A stretch of DNA of 64,000 nt from Spirochaetales bacterium. Its GTDB lineage: Bacteria; Spirochaetota; Spirochaetia; JABEVK01. Positions 26,135 to 34,623 of this stretch are shown one piece after another. Where the stretch lies: the NCBI GenBank assembly GCA_947478845.1, contig CANJXC010000001.1, positions 1-64,000 of the forward strand, read 5' to 3'. A program made the position numbers and the translations under genes. How positions within the stretch are numbered: the stretch's first letter is position 1; each line of letters opens with the position of its first letter. Under the pieces are notes generated by a model. The model did not search any database, was not told the DNA's origin, and saw only the letters and a program-made list of their open reading frames with translations.

Positions 26135-26162
26135 TTGCAAGTTGATCAATTCACATTAAAAT
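26135..26162 (+). promoter_or_regulatory. Promoter of the chemotaxis operon
   Basis: TTGCAA (26135-26140), a 16-base spacer, TAAAAT (26157-26162), then GGGAGCG and ATG 26170. Only seven bases separate the -10 from the start codon. The GGGAG would be too close to the ATG to act as a normal ribosome-binding site. Confidence 0.6.
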
Positions 26163-26169
26163 GGGAGCG

Positions 26170-27381
26170 ATGACCCTACGCAATAAAAAAATCGTTCTAG
26201 CCGTTTTACTGATCCTTCAACTTGTGGAGCTTGTCGCTTTAGCCGAGTCCTTGGTTCCACTCGGCCTTGTTGTGCCTCTTCTCTCGCTGGCTCTGCTAGC
26301 CTGGTTGTTTGCGGAACGACATCACAAGAGTTTACCTGCAACCGTTGATCGGCTCGAACCTGTTGTGGTCATGGTACCTGAAGCTGATGAGCCGTCCAAG
26401 AGTCAAAGCGATTCGCCGGTTCAAAAGCCGGAGATTGATTTGTCGCTTCTCATGGAACAGCAGGTTTCGATTCATCTCGCGGGCCAGCTGTCGCGTTTGG
26501 TCTCAGATGATACCGAGAAAGCTGTAATGACGCTGAGCAACAGTATTTTCGGTCTTCTTCAGACGAGCAAAAAAGTTTCATTAAATATCGAGGAGTCGTT
26601 GAAAACACTGACCGGCGGCGAGGCAGGCCTAGACTCAATGGTTCAACATCTCGATACCCACTGGCAAGCCTTCAACAATTTGGGTCAGAACTTTGACACT
26701 TTGCGTCAAGCGCTTGAAAAAGATATCCACGTTCTCTCCGTGACCGTCGGTGCGATCAACGAGTTTTCCGACCGCATTTCCGATCTTGCCGATCAGACGA
26801 ACGTTCTTGCGATAAATGCTTCTATTGAAGCGGCGCGCGTCGGACTGCCTGGCAGGGGTTTTGCTGTGATTGCCAACCAGGTTCAGTTGCTAGCCAAGAA
26901 CTCCAAGACCATCGCGGAGACAATGGCCGAGACCGTGAGAAACGTCGTTAGCACGGTGGAACTATCTTTCCAGCGGCAGACCGAACGGATCAGGACTTCA
27001 GAAAAGCTAATTGCCCGATCCGAACACGACCTGAGAGATTGGTCTCAGAAAGTGGAACCCCAGGTCCAGCGGGTCGAGCTCCTAGTCAATCAAAGCCGTT
27101 CAATGGCCGAGTTGGTGACGCAGGAATTGAACTCTGTGACCGTCTCACTACAATTTCAAGACCGAGTTCGTCAAATGCTTGAACACTTGGAAGTTTTGAC
27201 CCGGTCGGCTGGAGATGACCTAGCAAACCTCACCGAGGTACCCTTGTCGGGGGTGTCCGAAAACGTGCGGATGCGTGCTGTCGAGAGGGCAAGCAAGTTG
27301 TTTACTGTTGAGCAGGAGTGGAGCCTCGTCGGCGGTCGCCGGTCGAACGAAAATAATGGTCCGAGAGTGGAACTTTTCTAG
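26170..27381 (+). CDS. Membrane receptor-like methyl-accepting signalling protein without HAMP
   Basis: About 403 residues. Two hydrophobic helices close together (about 8-24 and 29-46) leave almost no external domain. After a linker, a chemoreceptor-type hairpin tip is clear: SDLADQTNVLAINASIEAAR, GRGFAVIANQVQLLAKNS. No HAMP domain is seen. A helix near the C-terminus reads SLQFQDRVRQMLEHL, with D331 and Q335 in a DxxxQ spacing that resembles the CheZ catalytic motif. It is first in the che operon. ATG 26170 is preferred to 26161, since the latter overlaps the -10 box. Confidence 0.78.
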   Translation: MTLRNKKIVLAVLLILQLVELVALAESLVPLGLVVPLLSLALLAWLFAERHHKSLPATVDRLEPVVVMVPEADEPSKSQSDSPVQKPEIDLSLLMEQQVSIHLAGQLSRLVSDDTEKAVMTLSNSIFGLLQTSKKVSLNIEESLKTLTGGEAGLDSMVQHLDTHWQAFNNLGQNFDTLRQALEKDIHVLSVTVGAINEFSDRISDLADQTNVLAINASIEAARVGLPGRGFAVIANQVQLLAKNSKTIAETMAETVRNVVSTVELSFQRQTERIRTSEKLIARSEHDLRDWSQKVEPQVQRVELLVNQSRSMAELVTQELNSVTVSLQFQDRVRQMLEHLEVLTRSAGDDLANLTEVPLSGVSENVRMRAVERASKLFTVEQEWSLVGGRRSNENNGPRVELF

Positions 27382-27390
27382 GAGTGGTCT

Positions 27391-27756
27391 GTGGGCAAAA
27401 AAATCCTCTGTATTGATGACTCGTCGACCATACGGATGTTGGTTAAAAAGACGCTACTTCCCTTAGACTATGAAGTTCTAGAAGCTGAGAATGGAAAACA
27501 GGGCCTAGAAATGGCGATCAACAATCCTGTTGACCTCCTGCTGGTGGACGTAAACATGCCGGTGATGAATGGCTTTGAGTGTGTTGCTGCCGTGAAGGCG
27601 TTGCCCCAATATGCCAAGGTCCCGATGGTGTTTCTGACGACGGAGAGTAGTCAGGAAAAAAAAGACCAAGGCCGACAACTTGGAGTCTCGGGCTGGATCA
27701 TCAAGCCTTTTGAACCGGACGGTCTGGTGAAGATTCTCAGGATGCTGTTGCCTTGA
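27391..27756 (+). CDS. cheY: CheY-like response regulator
   Basis: A 121-residue single receiver domain. It begins KKILCIDDSSTIRMLVKKTL (acid pair), phosphorylation aspartate in LLLVDVNMPVMNGFE, threonine-switch region VFLTTESSQ, and lysine in GWIIKPFEP. In the che operon it should carry the signal from CheA to the motor. The GTG start at 27391 lies nine bases after the receptor gene, and the stop overlaps the cheA TTG start. A second CheY-like protein is encoded at 32501. Confidence 0.92.
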   Translation: MGKKILCIDDSSTIRMLVKKTLLPLDYEVLEAENGKQGLEMAINNPVDLLLVDVNMPVMNGFECVAAVKALPQYAKVPMVFLTTESSQEKKDQGRQLGVSGWIIKPFEPDGLVKILRMLLP

Positions 27757-30104
27757 GAAAACCGACCATAGTGGGAGTGGTAAAAAAGATTCGAGCTTTC
27801 GAGCCGGGAGATCTGATTGCCGCTGCTGATATTCTTGAAGATCTCGAGTCTTTGATTGTTGCCGAACAGACGTCCTTTGACGATTCGGCACTCCTGAGCA
27901 AAGTTCTTGAGGATTTTACAGTTCTCAATCAAAGAAATACGACTTCCGAAGGAGTAAATTGGACGTCCTTTTTGGAGGGTCTGCCTGGGAAGATGCCCAA
28001 GAAACCTTCCAAGTCACCCGCTGTTCGCACTTCAAGCAGTCGGCAAGCCCCTCGGAAAACCCCCAAGTTGAACTCGGAAGACATTTCAGTCGATGTGGAG
28101 GTCCTGTCTTCTTTTCTCATCGAAGCCCGGGAGCACCTCGACGAGATTGAGCCTCGGGTGTTGTCCCTTGAATCCCAGTTTGACGCCCAGACAGTGAATG
28201 AGATTTTCCGTTCGGTTCATACGATCAAGGGTGTCTCTGGCTTTCTCAACCTCGACCAAATTAAGACTCTTAGCCATGAGCTCGAGTTCCTTCTCGATGG
28301 GTTACGTAGCGGCAACCTCGCCACAAGTTCGGCGCTTGTCGATCTCTTGCTGCAAGGCTGTGATGTTCTTCAAAAAATGGTTCAGGATGTCGCAGGTAAA
28401 GCCTCGGAAATGAGTGTAAAAAAGGGTGTAGGGACTCTAAGGCCCACTTTTTTTGATCTTTCAGCCCTGATGAAGCTTTTTCATGACTTTCAGAATGTGC
28501 GACCCGCACCACCGCAGGAGATCACCGAGTTATTGCAGAATCCCGAATTGATCGCCAAGTTCGCCCAAGAAGCGGTCGAGACGCTCGAGACGGTAGAACA
28601 ATGCATCCTGACCATGGAAAAAACCCACAAAACCGGCGATTATCTCAACGAAGCTTTCCGAGCCATCCACACTCTCAAGGGAAACGCGGGATTCTTCGGC
28701 TTCGGCAACTTGGAAAGTCTCTGCATGGAGATGGAAAGCCTGCTTGACTCTCTGCGCAAGGGTCAGAAACAAATTGACGAACAGAGTATTCAAAGTCTCT
28801 TGAGGTACCTCGACCGCTTGAGAGCCCTTGTGCAATTGAGCACCTCGCCCAATCAGGCGGTCCCATTTGAAACTAGCGACCATGAACCGGTCAAAGTGGC
28901 CCTATTAGATCCTGAGGCAAACAAATACTCCGTAAAGAAGAAAGATATCCGGGTCGATACGGAAAAATTGGACTCCTTGTTTGACCTCATCGGTGAGCTC
29001 ATCACGGCGGAATCGCTGGTTATTGACAGTCCAGACCTGCGTGGCCTTGAGCTTGAGGGTTTTCAAAAGTCGGCCGCGTACCTCTCGAAGATCACACGCG
29101 AATTGCAAAACATCACGATGTCAATGCGAATGATCCCGCTGGAGGGATTGTTTAGCAAGATGAACCGATTGGTGCGTGACCTCGGTCGCAAATTCAATAA
29201 AGAGATCGAGCTGGAGATCAGTGGCGCAGAGACAGAAATGGACCGTAACATCATCGAAGAAATTTCCGACCCATTGGTGCACATCATCCGGAATGCTGTT
29301 GACCACGGCATCGAAGATACCGCCGTTCGCTTGGCAAAGGGCAAGAAACCCAATGGTAAAGTGGTTCTGAATGCTCGCTATGAGGGAAACGAGATCTGGA
29401 TCACGGTCTCCGACGACGGCGCGGGGCTCGACCGGGCCCGTATCCTCGAAGTGGCCACAGACAGGGGACTGATCAGCCAAGGCGCTGTACTTAACGATGG
29501 TGAGGTTTACAAACTGGTTTTTGAACCGGGTTTTTCTACGGCTAAGGAAGTCTCTGAGATCTCCGGACGCGGTGTTGGCATGGACGTGGTAAAAAAGAAC
29601 TTGGAAAAGCTCCGGGGGAATATTGATATCCACACGGTGATCAACAAGGGAACAGACTTTGTCTTGAGAATTCCATTGACCCTTGCCATTATCGATGGTG
29701 TCACTCTTCGATGTGGTACGATGTTGTATTCACTACCAATCGGTGACGTGGTGGAGTTCCAAAACTTTGACCCCGACAAACTCACGAGTGCAGACCCGCA
29801 CCACAAGGTTATGCGCCTTCGAGGAGAGATCTTGCCTGTCATGTCGTTGGCAGATTTTTTTACAAGCTCAAACCAGGTGGCTCCGGATACGGGAGACAAA
29901 AAGGTTTCCATTATTCTCAAAAGCCAGAACCGAAAAATGGCAGTCATCGTTGATGAGATCGTAGGTTACAAACAAATTGTTCTCAAAGCGCTCCCTGAGT
30001 TCATGTCCCACCTGAAGGGAGTGTCAGGTTGCACCATCATGGGCAACGGCGAGGTGAGTCTAATCATCGATGTCCATGCGCTCTTTCACAGGTTCCTTGT
30101 TTGA
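27753..30104 (+). CDS. cheA: Chemotaxis histidine kinase CheA with two HPt domains
   Basis: A 783-residue kinase. Two histidine phosphotransfer domains are visible: EIFRSVHTIKG (H156) and AFRAIHTLKG (H306). Then come the dimer helices (DTEKLDSLFDLIGELI), the ATPase domain with N box HIIRNAVDHGIED, DDGAGLD and GRGVGMDVV, and a C-terminal CheW-like domain (RLRGEILPVMSL). The CheY-binding P2 domain seems absent. The first 100 residues are of unknown fold. TTG start at 27753 overlaps the cheY stop. No separate cheW is found in the operon. Confidence 0.93.
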   Translation: MRKPTIVGVVKKIRAFEPGDLIAAADILEDLESLIVAEQTSFDDSALLSKVLEDFTVLNQRNTTSEGVNWTSFLEGLPGKMPKKPSKSPAVRTSSSRQAPRKTPKLNSEDISVDVEVLSSFLIEAREHLDEIEPRVLSLESQFDAQTVNEIFRSVHTIKGVSGFLNLDQIKTLSHELEFLLDGLRSGNLATSSALVDLLLQGCDVLQKMVQDVAGKASEMSVKKGVGTLRPTFFDLSALMKLFHDFQNVRPAPPQEITELLQNPELIAKFAQEAVETLETVEQCILTMEKTHKTGDYLNEAFRAIHTLKGNAGFFGFGNLESLCMEMESLLDSLRKGQKQIDEQSIQSLLRYLDRLRALVQLSTSPNQAVPFETSDHEPVKVALLDPEANKYSVKKKDIRVDTEKLDSLFDLIGELITAESLVIDSPDLRGLELEGFQKSAAYLSKITRELQNITMSMRMIPLEGLFSKMNRLVRDLGRKFNKEIELEISGAETEMDRNIIEEISDPLVHIIRNAVDHGIEDTAVRLAKGKKPNGKVVLNARYEGNEIWITVSDDGAGLDRARILEVATDRGLISQGAVLNDGEVYKLVFEPGFSTAKEVSEISGRGVGMDVVKKNLEKLRGNIDIHTVINKGTDFVLRIPLTLAIIDGVTLRCGTMLYSLPIGDVVEFQNFDPDKLTSADPHHKVMRLRGEILPVMSLADFFTSSNQVAPDTGDKKVSIILKSQNRKMAVIVDEIVGYKQIVLKALPEFMSHLKGVSGCTIMGNGEVSLIIDVHALFHRFLV

Positions 30105-30970
30105 TGGTAGCCCGCGAACCCACCGAATCCGGTATTCTCGTCGATATTTCGGATTCCGAATTTCTTGCTCTGTCGACCATGGTTTATGACCAGTTTGGGA
30201 TCAATTTGACCGATAAGAAGAAAGCCTTGGTGCGGGGTCGCCTCAACCGCGTCCTGCGGAACCGAAACTTGCGGACATTCAAAGAGTACCTCGATCTGGT
30301 ACGCAATGATCCGACCGGCACCTGCCTCATTGAGCTTGTAGACCGGATTTCCACAAATCACACCTTCTTCTTCCGTGAGTCGGAGCATTTCACCTTCTTG
30401 ATGGAAACTGCCGTCCCCGAACTTCTTAAGCGCTTTTCGTCGGAGGGCCCCGGTCAGGAGGTGCGGATCTGGTGTGCTGGTTGTGCAACTGGGGAGGAGG
30501 CATACACACTTGCCATGCTCTGCCAAGAAATGGCCCAGTCCAGGAGTTTTTTGGGAAAAATCAAGATTCTTGCAACGGATATCTCCGTCACAGCCCTAGA
30601 GGGGGCCACTAAGGGTCAATACAACAGCGAACGGATCCGGCTGGTACCCGAGGCACTCAAACGAAAGTATCTGACGAAACTTGGCGAAGATCTTTGGGAA
30701 GTCAGTCCGCTTCTCAAGTCCATGGTGCTTTTCAAGCGCTTGAACTTTATGGATTCCACGTTTCCCTTCAAGAACAGTTTTCATGCCATTTTTTGCCGGA
30801 ATGTCATGATCTATTTCGACCGTCCGACCAAGAACAGTCTTGTCGAACGACTTAGTTCGTGTCTCTTTCCAGGGCACTATTTCTTCATCGGTCATTCCGA
30901 AACTCTAGGCCGCGACTCTTTCGACCTCGAATATATCAAACCATCGGTCTATCGAAAGAAGGTTCCATGA
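30104..30970 (+). CDS. cheR: Chemotaxis protein methyltransferase CheR
   Basis: About 288 residues. The helical N-terminal domain has GINLTDKKKALVRGRLNRVL and TNHTFFFRESEHF. The SAM domain has RIWCAGCATGEEAYTLAML, ILATDIS, and IFCRNVMIYFD. It methylates glutamates of chemoreceptors. I chose ATG 30104, overlapping the cheA stop by one base (TGATG); an upstream in-frame ATG at 30029 is inside cheA. CheB follows with an ATGA overlap, so the trio is coupled. Confidence 0.93.
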   Translation: MVAREPTESGILVDISDSEFLALSTMVYDQFGINLTDKKKALVRGRLNRVLRNRNLRTFKEYLDLVRNDPTGTCLIELVDRISTNHTFFFRESEHFTFLMETAVPELLKRFSSEGPGQEVRIWCAGCATGEEAYTLAMLCQEMAQSRSFLGKIKILATDISVTALEGATKGQYNSERIRLVPEALKRKYLTKLGEDLWEVSPLLKSMVLFKRLNFMDSTFPFKNSFHAIFCRNVMIYFDRPTKNSLVERLSSCLFPGHYFFIGHSETLGRDSFDLEYIKPSVYRKKVP

Positions 30971-32019
30971 AGCGGATCAAAGTCTTGATTGTGGATGATT
31001 CGGCCGTTGTAAGGGACATTTTGACTACCGGACTTGCCCGAGACCCCGAGATTGAGGTCGTCGGTGCCGCCGGAGATGTGTTTCGTGCCCGGGAAATCAT
31101 TCTTTCAAAAGAGCCCGATGTGCTAACTTTAGATATCGAAATGCCGCGTATGGATGGCCTGATGTTTCTCAGGAAACTCATGCCGCAGTATCCTATACCT
31201 GTTATCATTTTGTCGGCGCTGGCAGGCTCGGGAGCTTCTGCAAGCCTCGAGGCTTTAAAGTACGGTGCAGTCGAGGTTGTGACAAAGCCTGGGGGCAACT
31301 TGCGACAGGAACTCGGGGCCATGCTCGACGATCTAATTCTTAAGATCAAAGCAGCGGCCCAAGCTGACGTCAGCAAGTGGCGAGTTGACAACTGGAAAGA
31401 ACCGGTTCACCGCATTAGAGCTGGAGCGCTGGCGAAATCTACCGACAAGGTGGTTGCAATCGGGGCCTCTACAGGAGGGACAGTAGCCCTTCGCACCATC
31501 ATCACAGCATTTCCCCCGGACATGGTGGGAACTGTGGTCGTGCAGCACATGCCTCCGGTGTTCACACGCTTATTTGCTGAGAAACTGAACTCGGAAAGCC
31601 AAGTTGAAGTCAAAGAAGCGGAAAATGGTGACCGCATAATCCAGGGAAGGGTCTTGATTGCCCCCGGCGGTTTCCAGACAACCGTTTTTCGTTCGGGTGG
31701 TGAATACTTGGTGCGAACAGAAGAAGGCGAAAAGGTCAATGGTCACGCGCCATCTGTGGATGTCTTGTTTGATTCGGTGGCAGAAACGGTTGGAGCCAAT
31801 GCTCTCGGTTGTGTGCTCACGGGAATGGGAAGAGACGGAGCTAGTGGCTTACTGAAGATGAGAGAAGCGGGTGCAAGAACGCTGAGTCAGGATGAAAGAA
31901 CCTCCCTGATATACGGCATGCCCAAAGAAGCTTGGGAGGAAGGTGGATCAGAGTTTCAAGTTCCGATTCAAAACATTCCGGCTGAGATAATCCGACTGCT
32001 CAAGGGGTTCCACGCATGA
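30967..32019 (+). CDS. cheB: Chemotaxis response regulator methylesterase CheB
   Basis: A 350-residue two-domain protein. The receiver has LIVDDSAVVRDIL, phospho-aspartate in DVLTLDIEMPRMDGL, and a lysine in VVTKPGG. The methylesterase has the catalytic serine in IGASTGGTVAL, histidine in VVVQHMPPVF, and aspartate in LTGMGRDGASGL. It removes receptor methyl groups and can deamidate. ATG 30967 overlaps the cheR stop; an upstream continuation to 30859 is not credible. CheD follows with an ATGA overlap. Confidence 0.95.
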   Translation: MKRIKVLIVDDSAVVRDILTTGLARDPEIEVVGAAGDVFRAREIILSKEPDVLTLDIEMPRMDGLMFLRKLMPQYPIPVIILSALAGSGASASLEALKYGAVEVVTKPGGNLRQELGAMLDDLILKIKAAAQADVSKWRVDNWKEPVHRIRAGALAKSTDKVVAIGASTGGTVALRTIITAFPPDMVGTVVVQHMPPVFTRLFAEKLNSESQVEVKEAENGDRIIQGRVLIAPGGFQTTVFRSGGEYLVRTEEGEKVNGHAPSVDVLFDSVAETVGANALGCVLTGMGRDGASGLLKMREAGARTLSQDERTSLIYGMPKEAWEEGGSEFQVPIQNIPAEIIRLLKGFHA

Positions 32020-32492
32020 CCAAGGTTGATGTCGGTATAGGCGACGTAACAGTCAGCGGCGGAGAAAAAGAAATAAAGACTTACGCCCTAGGGTCTTGCG
32101 TGGCACTGGTAGTCTGGGACTCGATGCTGAAAGTAGGTGGCATGGTCCATGTTGCCCTTCCTGAGTCTGAAATCAACCCGGAGAAGGCCCGTGATAAGCC
32201 TGGCTACTTCGCCGACACGGGGCTCCCTGTCTTGTTCGCAGAGCTCAAGAAAATCGGAGCTAACCGGAAAACCTGCTGGGTAAAAATGATCGGTGGAGCA
32301 AGCATCCTTGACGAATACTCTACCTTTGACATAGGTCGCAGAAACGCTTTGGCAGTCAAGAAGTACCTTTGGAAAATCGGTCTTCCGCTTACGGCCGAAG
32401 ATTGTGGAGGCCACATTTCGCGAACCGTTTCGCTCGTTCTACCCACTGGCGATTTGGTTATAACCAACAGCAGTTCAAGGTGGAGCATCTAG
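32016..32492 (+). CDS. cheD: Chemoreceptor glutamine deamidase CheD
   Basis: A 158-residue CheD. The catalytic cysteine is in ALGSCVALVVWD and the histidine in GGMVHVALPES; the third residue lies in the THR-like region GRRNALAVKKYL. CheD deamidates receptor glutamines and, where present, binds the CheC/CheX-type CheY phosphatase system. It overlaps cheB by four bases and precedes the second cheY. Confidence 0.93.
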   Translation: MTKVDVGIGDVTVSGGEKEIKTYALGSCVALVVWDSMLKVGGMVHVALPESEINPEKARDKPGYFADTGLPVLFAELKKIGANRKTCWVKMIGGASILDEYSTFDIGRRNALAVKKYLWKIGLPLTAEDCGGHISRTVSLVLPTGDLVITNSSSRWSI

Positions 32493-32500
32493 GAGATTCC

Positions 32501-32896
32501 ATGTACAATAACATCCTGATCATAGACGATTCTGAAACCTCCCGGATGATCATCAAGAAGTGTTTGGTCATGTCAGGACATTCCCGAGCCAACTATTGGG
32601 AAGCCGAAGATGGCATCAAGGCCTTGGCCATCCTTGGTTCGAAGCCCGTTGATCTGGTCATCACCGACCTGAATATGCCCCGGATGGACGGCCTGACACT
32701 TGTACGCAAGCTTCGTAAGGGCCCCACCACCAAAGCCATGAAAGTTATCGTGATTTCGTCCATGGCAAACCAGCAGATCGATGCGGAATTGCAGAACCTA
32801 GAGGTGGTTTCCATTATCCGTAAACCGGTGACACCTGCAAAAATCATAGAGGCCGTGGGCAGTGAGGATGGATCTGGCGAAGGGGGCGAGTTTTGA
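32501..32896 (+). CDS. CheY-like response regulator, second copy
   Basis: A 131-residue receiver domain: ILIIDDSETSRMIIKKCL, phosphorylation aspartate in DLVITDLNMPRMDGL, VIVISSMA for the switch residue, and a lysine in IIRKPVTP. The tail is acidic and glycine-rich. AGGAG precedes ATG 32501, eight bases after cheD. The acidic patch and the neighbour cheX suggest a partner for that phosphatase; the operon thus has two receivers with possibly different output. Confidence 0.9.
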   Translation: MYNNILIIDDSETSRMIIKKCLVMSGHSRANYWEAEDGIKALAILGSKPVDLVITDLNMPRMDGLTLVRKLRKGPTTKAMKVIVISSMANQQIDAELQNLEVVSIIRKPVTPAKIIEAVGSEDGSGEGGEF

Positions 32897-32898
32897 TC

Positions 32899-33339
32899 AT
32901 GCAGGAATCGCAGGTTCTGGATATTCTCAGGGCCACCTTCGAGGAAATGACTTTCTTGGATGTTGGCGTACCTAACCCTCAAACAGTAGATCTGGATATT
33001 GGTCCAATCTTGTTCTTGCCCTATTCACATCCGAGAGCGGGAAGCTTTTGTCTTGAAATGCCCAAAGAGATCAAGTTTCTATCTGCCGAGAACATCTACG
33101 GCGAATCGTGGAAGGACCTTTCCTCAGAACAGATCGACGACAGCCTCTTGGAATTGCTCAACGTACTTGGGGGTCGCTTCCTGACCGCACATTTTGGCGA
33201 GCAAGCGGCCTACGTCATGGGGCTCCCAACAGTACTCTATCAGCGGCCATTCTACGGCCTGAATCATAAGTACTACGCCTACCGATTCCAAATCAACAAT
33301 ATTGCGTTTCTTCTCGCTTGGGCCGAGGAAAAAACATGA
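32899..33339 (+). CDS. cheX: CheX-type CheY-phosphatase
   Basis: About 146 residues of the CheC/CheX/FliY phosphatase fold. The helix DDSLLELLNVLGGRFLTAHFG carries the ExxN motif (E-L-L-N) that inserts a glutamate and asparagine into CheY to remove its phosphate. A single such helix is seen, as in CheX. ATG 32899 lies two bases after the cheY stop; an in-frame TTG at 32893 would overlap it. CheX is typical of spirochaete chemotaxis operons. Confidence 0.82.
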   Translation: MQESQVLDILRATFEEMTFLDVGVPNPQTVDLDIGPILFLPYSHPRAGSFCLEMPKEIKFLSAENIYGESWKDLSSEQIDDSLLELLNVLGGRFLTAHFGEQAAYVMGLPTVLYQRPFYGLNHKYYAYRFQINNIAFLLAWAEEKT

Positions 33340-33391
33340 GGACACGAGCACGGGTAGCCTGCAGGAATAGGTCTTCCTTGAAGCAGGTATC

Positions 33392-34231
33392 ATGAATCAG
33401 GATCAGACAAAAGAACTCCTGCTTCGCCTTGAGCCCAACGCTCCGAGTTTTGAACTTTTGTTCACCGGAAAGTCAAGCAAGAAGGTCAATGGGCTTTATA
33501 AGCCTGAAACCCGCGAGATTCTCCTCCACAATAGAAACTTTGTTTCTGACGAAGAATTGATTTATACGGCTATTCACGAGTTTGCTCACCACCTCCATTT
33601 CTGTTCCGACCAAAGGCCAACAACGATTCGTTCGCATACCTCGGTCTATTGGAGCTTGTTTCATCGGTTGCTCAAAAAAGCCGAGGATAACGGTATTTAC
33701 CGCAATGTCTTTCGCACGGAGCCGGAATTTTTGGAACTCACTCGCCATATCGAACAGGATTTTCTCCAATCAAACGGTCAGATGATGAAGGATTTTGGGC
33801 AAGCGCTACTTCTTGCTGTTCAATTGTGCAGCAAGTACCATGTCCGATTTGAAGACTACATGGATCGGATTTTGTGCATTCCGCGCACGACGGCAAAGAC
33901 TGTGATGGCCTCATTTGCCCAAGATGTGACCCCTGATTTCGGTTATGACCATTTGAAACTGATGACCGGGGTCAAAGATCCGGAGATCCGCCGGGAAATG
34001 GAACTCAAACGCAAAGAAGGGTATAGCCCAGAAATGCTAAGACAGGAGTTGCATGGTGACCCGATTCCGGGACCCTTTGTAACTGGCAAGAATCCTGATC
34101 CCGACTCTCTGGCAAAGCAAGTCCTTGAACGCAACCGAGAAGCTTTGCAAAAAAAGATTGCGGACTACACCAAAAAGCTCGAGGTTGTGGAAGCAAGGCT
34201 TCAGCAATTCAGCAAGGCGATTGTGCCGTGA
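33392..34231 (+). CDS. Putative zinc metalloprotease with HEFAHH motif
   Basis: A 279-residue soluble protein with no signal peptide. The motif AIHEFAHHLHF holds HExxH with a further histidine next to it, and the helix around it resembles SprT/IrrE-like gluzincins. A helical C-terminal half (about residues 200-275, ending in a coiled coil KIADYTKKLEVVEARLQQF) is rich in Lys and Glu. Its substrate is unknown. It follows the che operon after about 50 bases, and the hisI start overlaps its stop by four bases. Confidence 0.65.
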   Translation: MNQDQTKELLLRLEPNAPSFELLFTGKSSKKVNGLYKPETREILLHNRNFVSDEELIYTAIHEFAHHLHFCSDQRPTTIRSHTSVYWSLFHRLLKKAEDNGIYRNVFRTEPEFLELTRHIEQDFLQSNGQMMKDFGQALLLAVQLCSKYHVRFEDYMDRILCIPRTTAKTVMASFAQDVTPDFGYDHLKLMTGVKDPEIRREMELKRKEGYSPEMLRQELHGDPIPGPFVTGKNPDPDSLAKQVLERNREALQKKIADYTKKLEVVEARLQQFSKAIVP

Positions 34232-34602
34232 GCCAGCCGCTTGTTTTAGCGTTTGAAAAACGGGGCGGTCTTTTACCCGTAGTTGTCCAAGACTTAGGGG
34301 GACAGATCCTGATGGTTGCGTGGATGAACCACGAGGCCTGGTACAAGACTGTCTCCAGCAGGATAGCCACATTTTGGAGCACAAGCCGCAACGAACTTTG
34401 GACCAAAGGCGCTACCAGCGGGGATTATCTGGAAGTCCACGACATCCTTGTCGACTGTGACCTAGACACAGTTCTCCTCAAGGTGCGGCAACTGGGAAAA
34501 GGAACCTGTCACACGTTGAATGCTTCCGGCCAAACTCGAAAAAGCTGCTTCTACCGTAAGCTGTCAGAAAATGGCCAGCAGCTTGAGGAAATCGACCCCT
34601 GA
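34228..34602 (+). CDS. hisI: Phosphoribosyl-AMP cyclohydrolase
   Basis: A 124-residue HisI, one step of histidine biosynthesis. Family blocks are VAWMNHEAWYKTV, FWSTSRNELWTKGATSG, DCDLDTVLLKV, and the zinc-binding cysteine region GTCHTLNASGQTRKSCFY. The separate His pathway genes are not in the window; this one is coupled to the metalloprotease gene through a GTGA overlap. No HisE domain is attached. Confidence 0.93.
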   Translation: MSQPLVLAFEKRGGLLPVVVQDLGGQILMVAWMNHEAWYKTVSSRIATFWSTSRNELWTKGATSGDYLEVHDILVDCDLDTVLLKVRQLGKGTCHTLNASGQTRKSCFYRKLSENGQQLEEIDP

Positions 34603-34623
34603 AGGAGGCTGGGCCTTGCTGGT

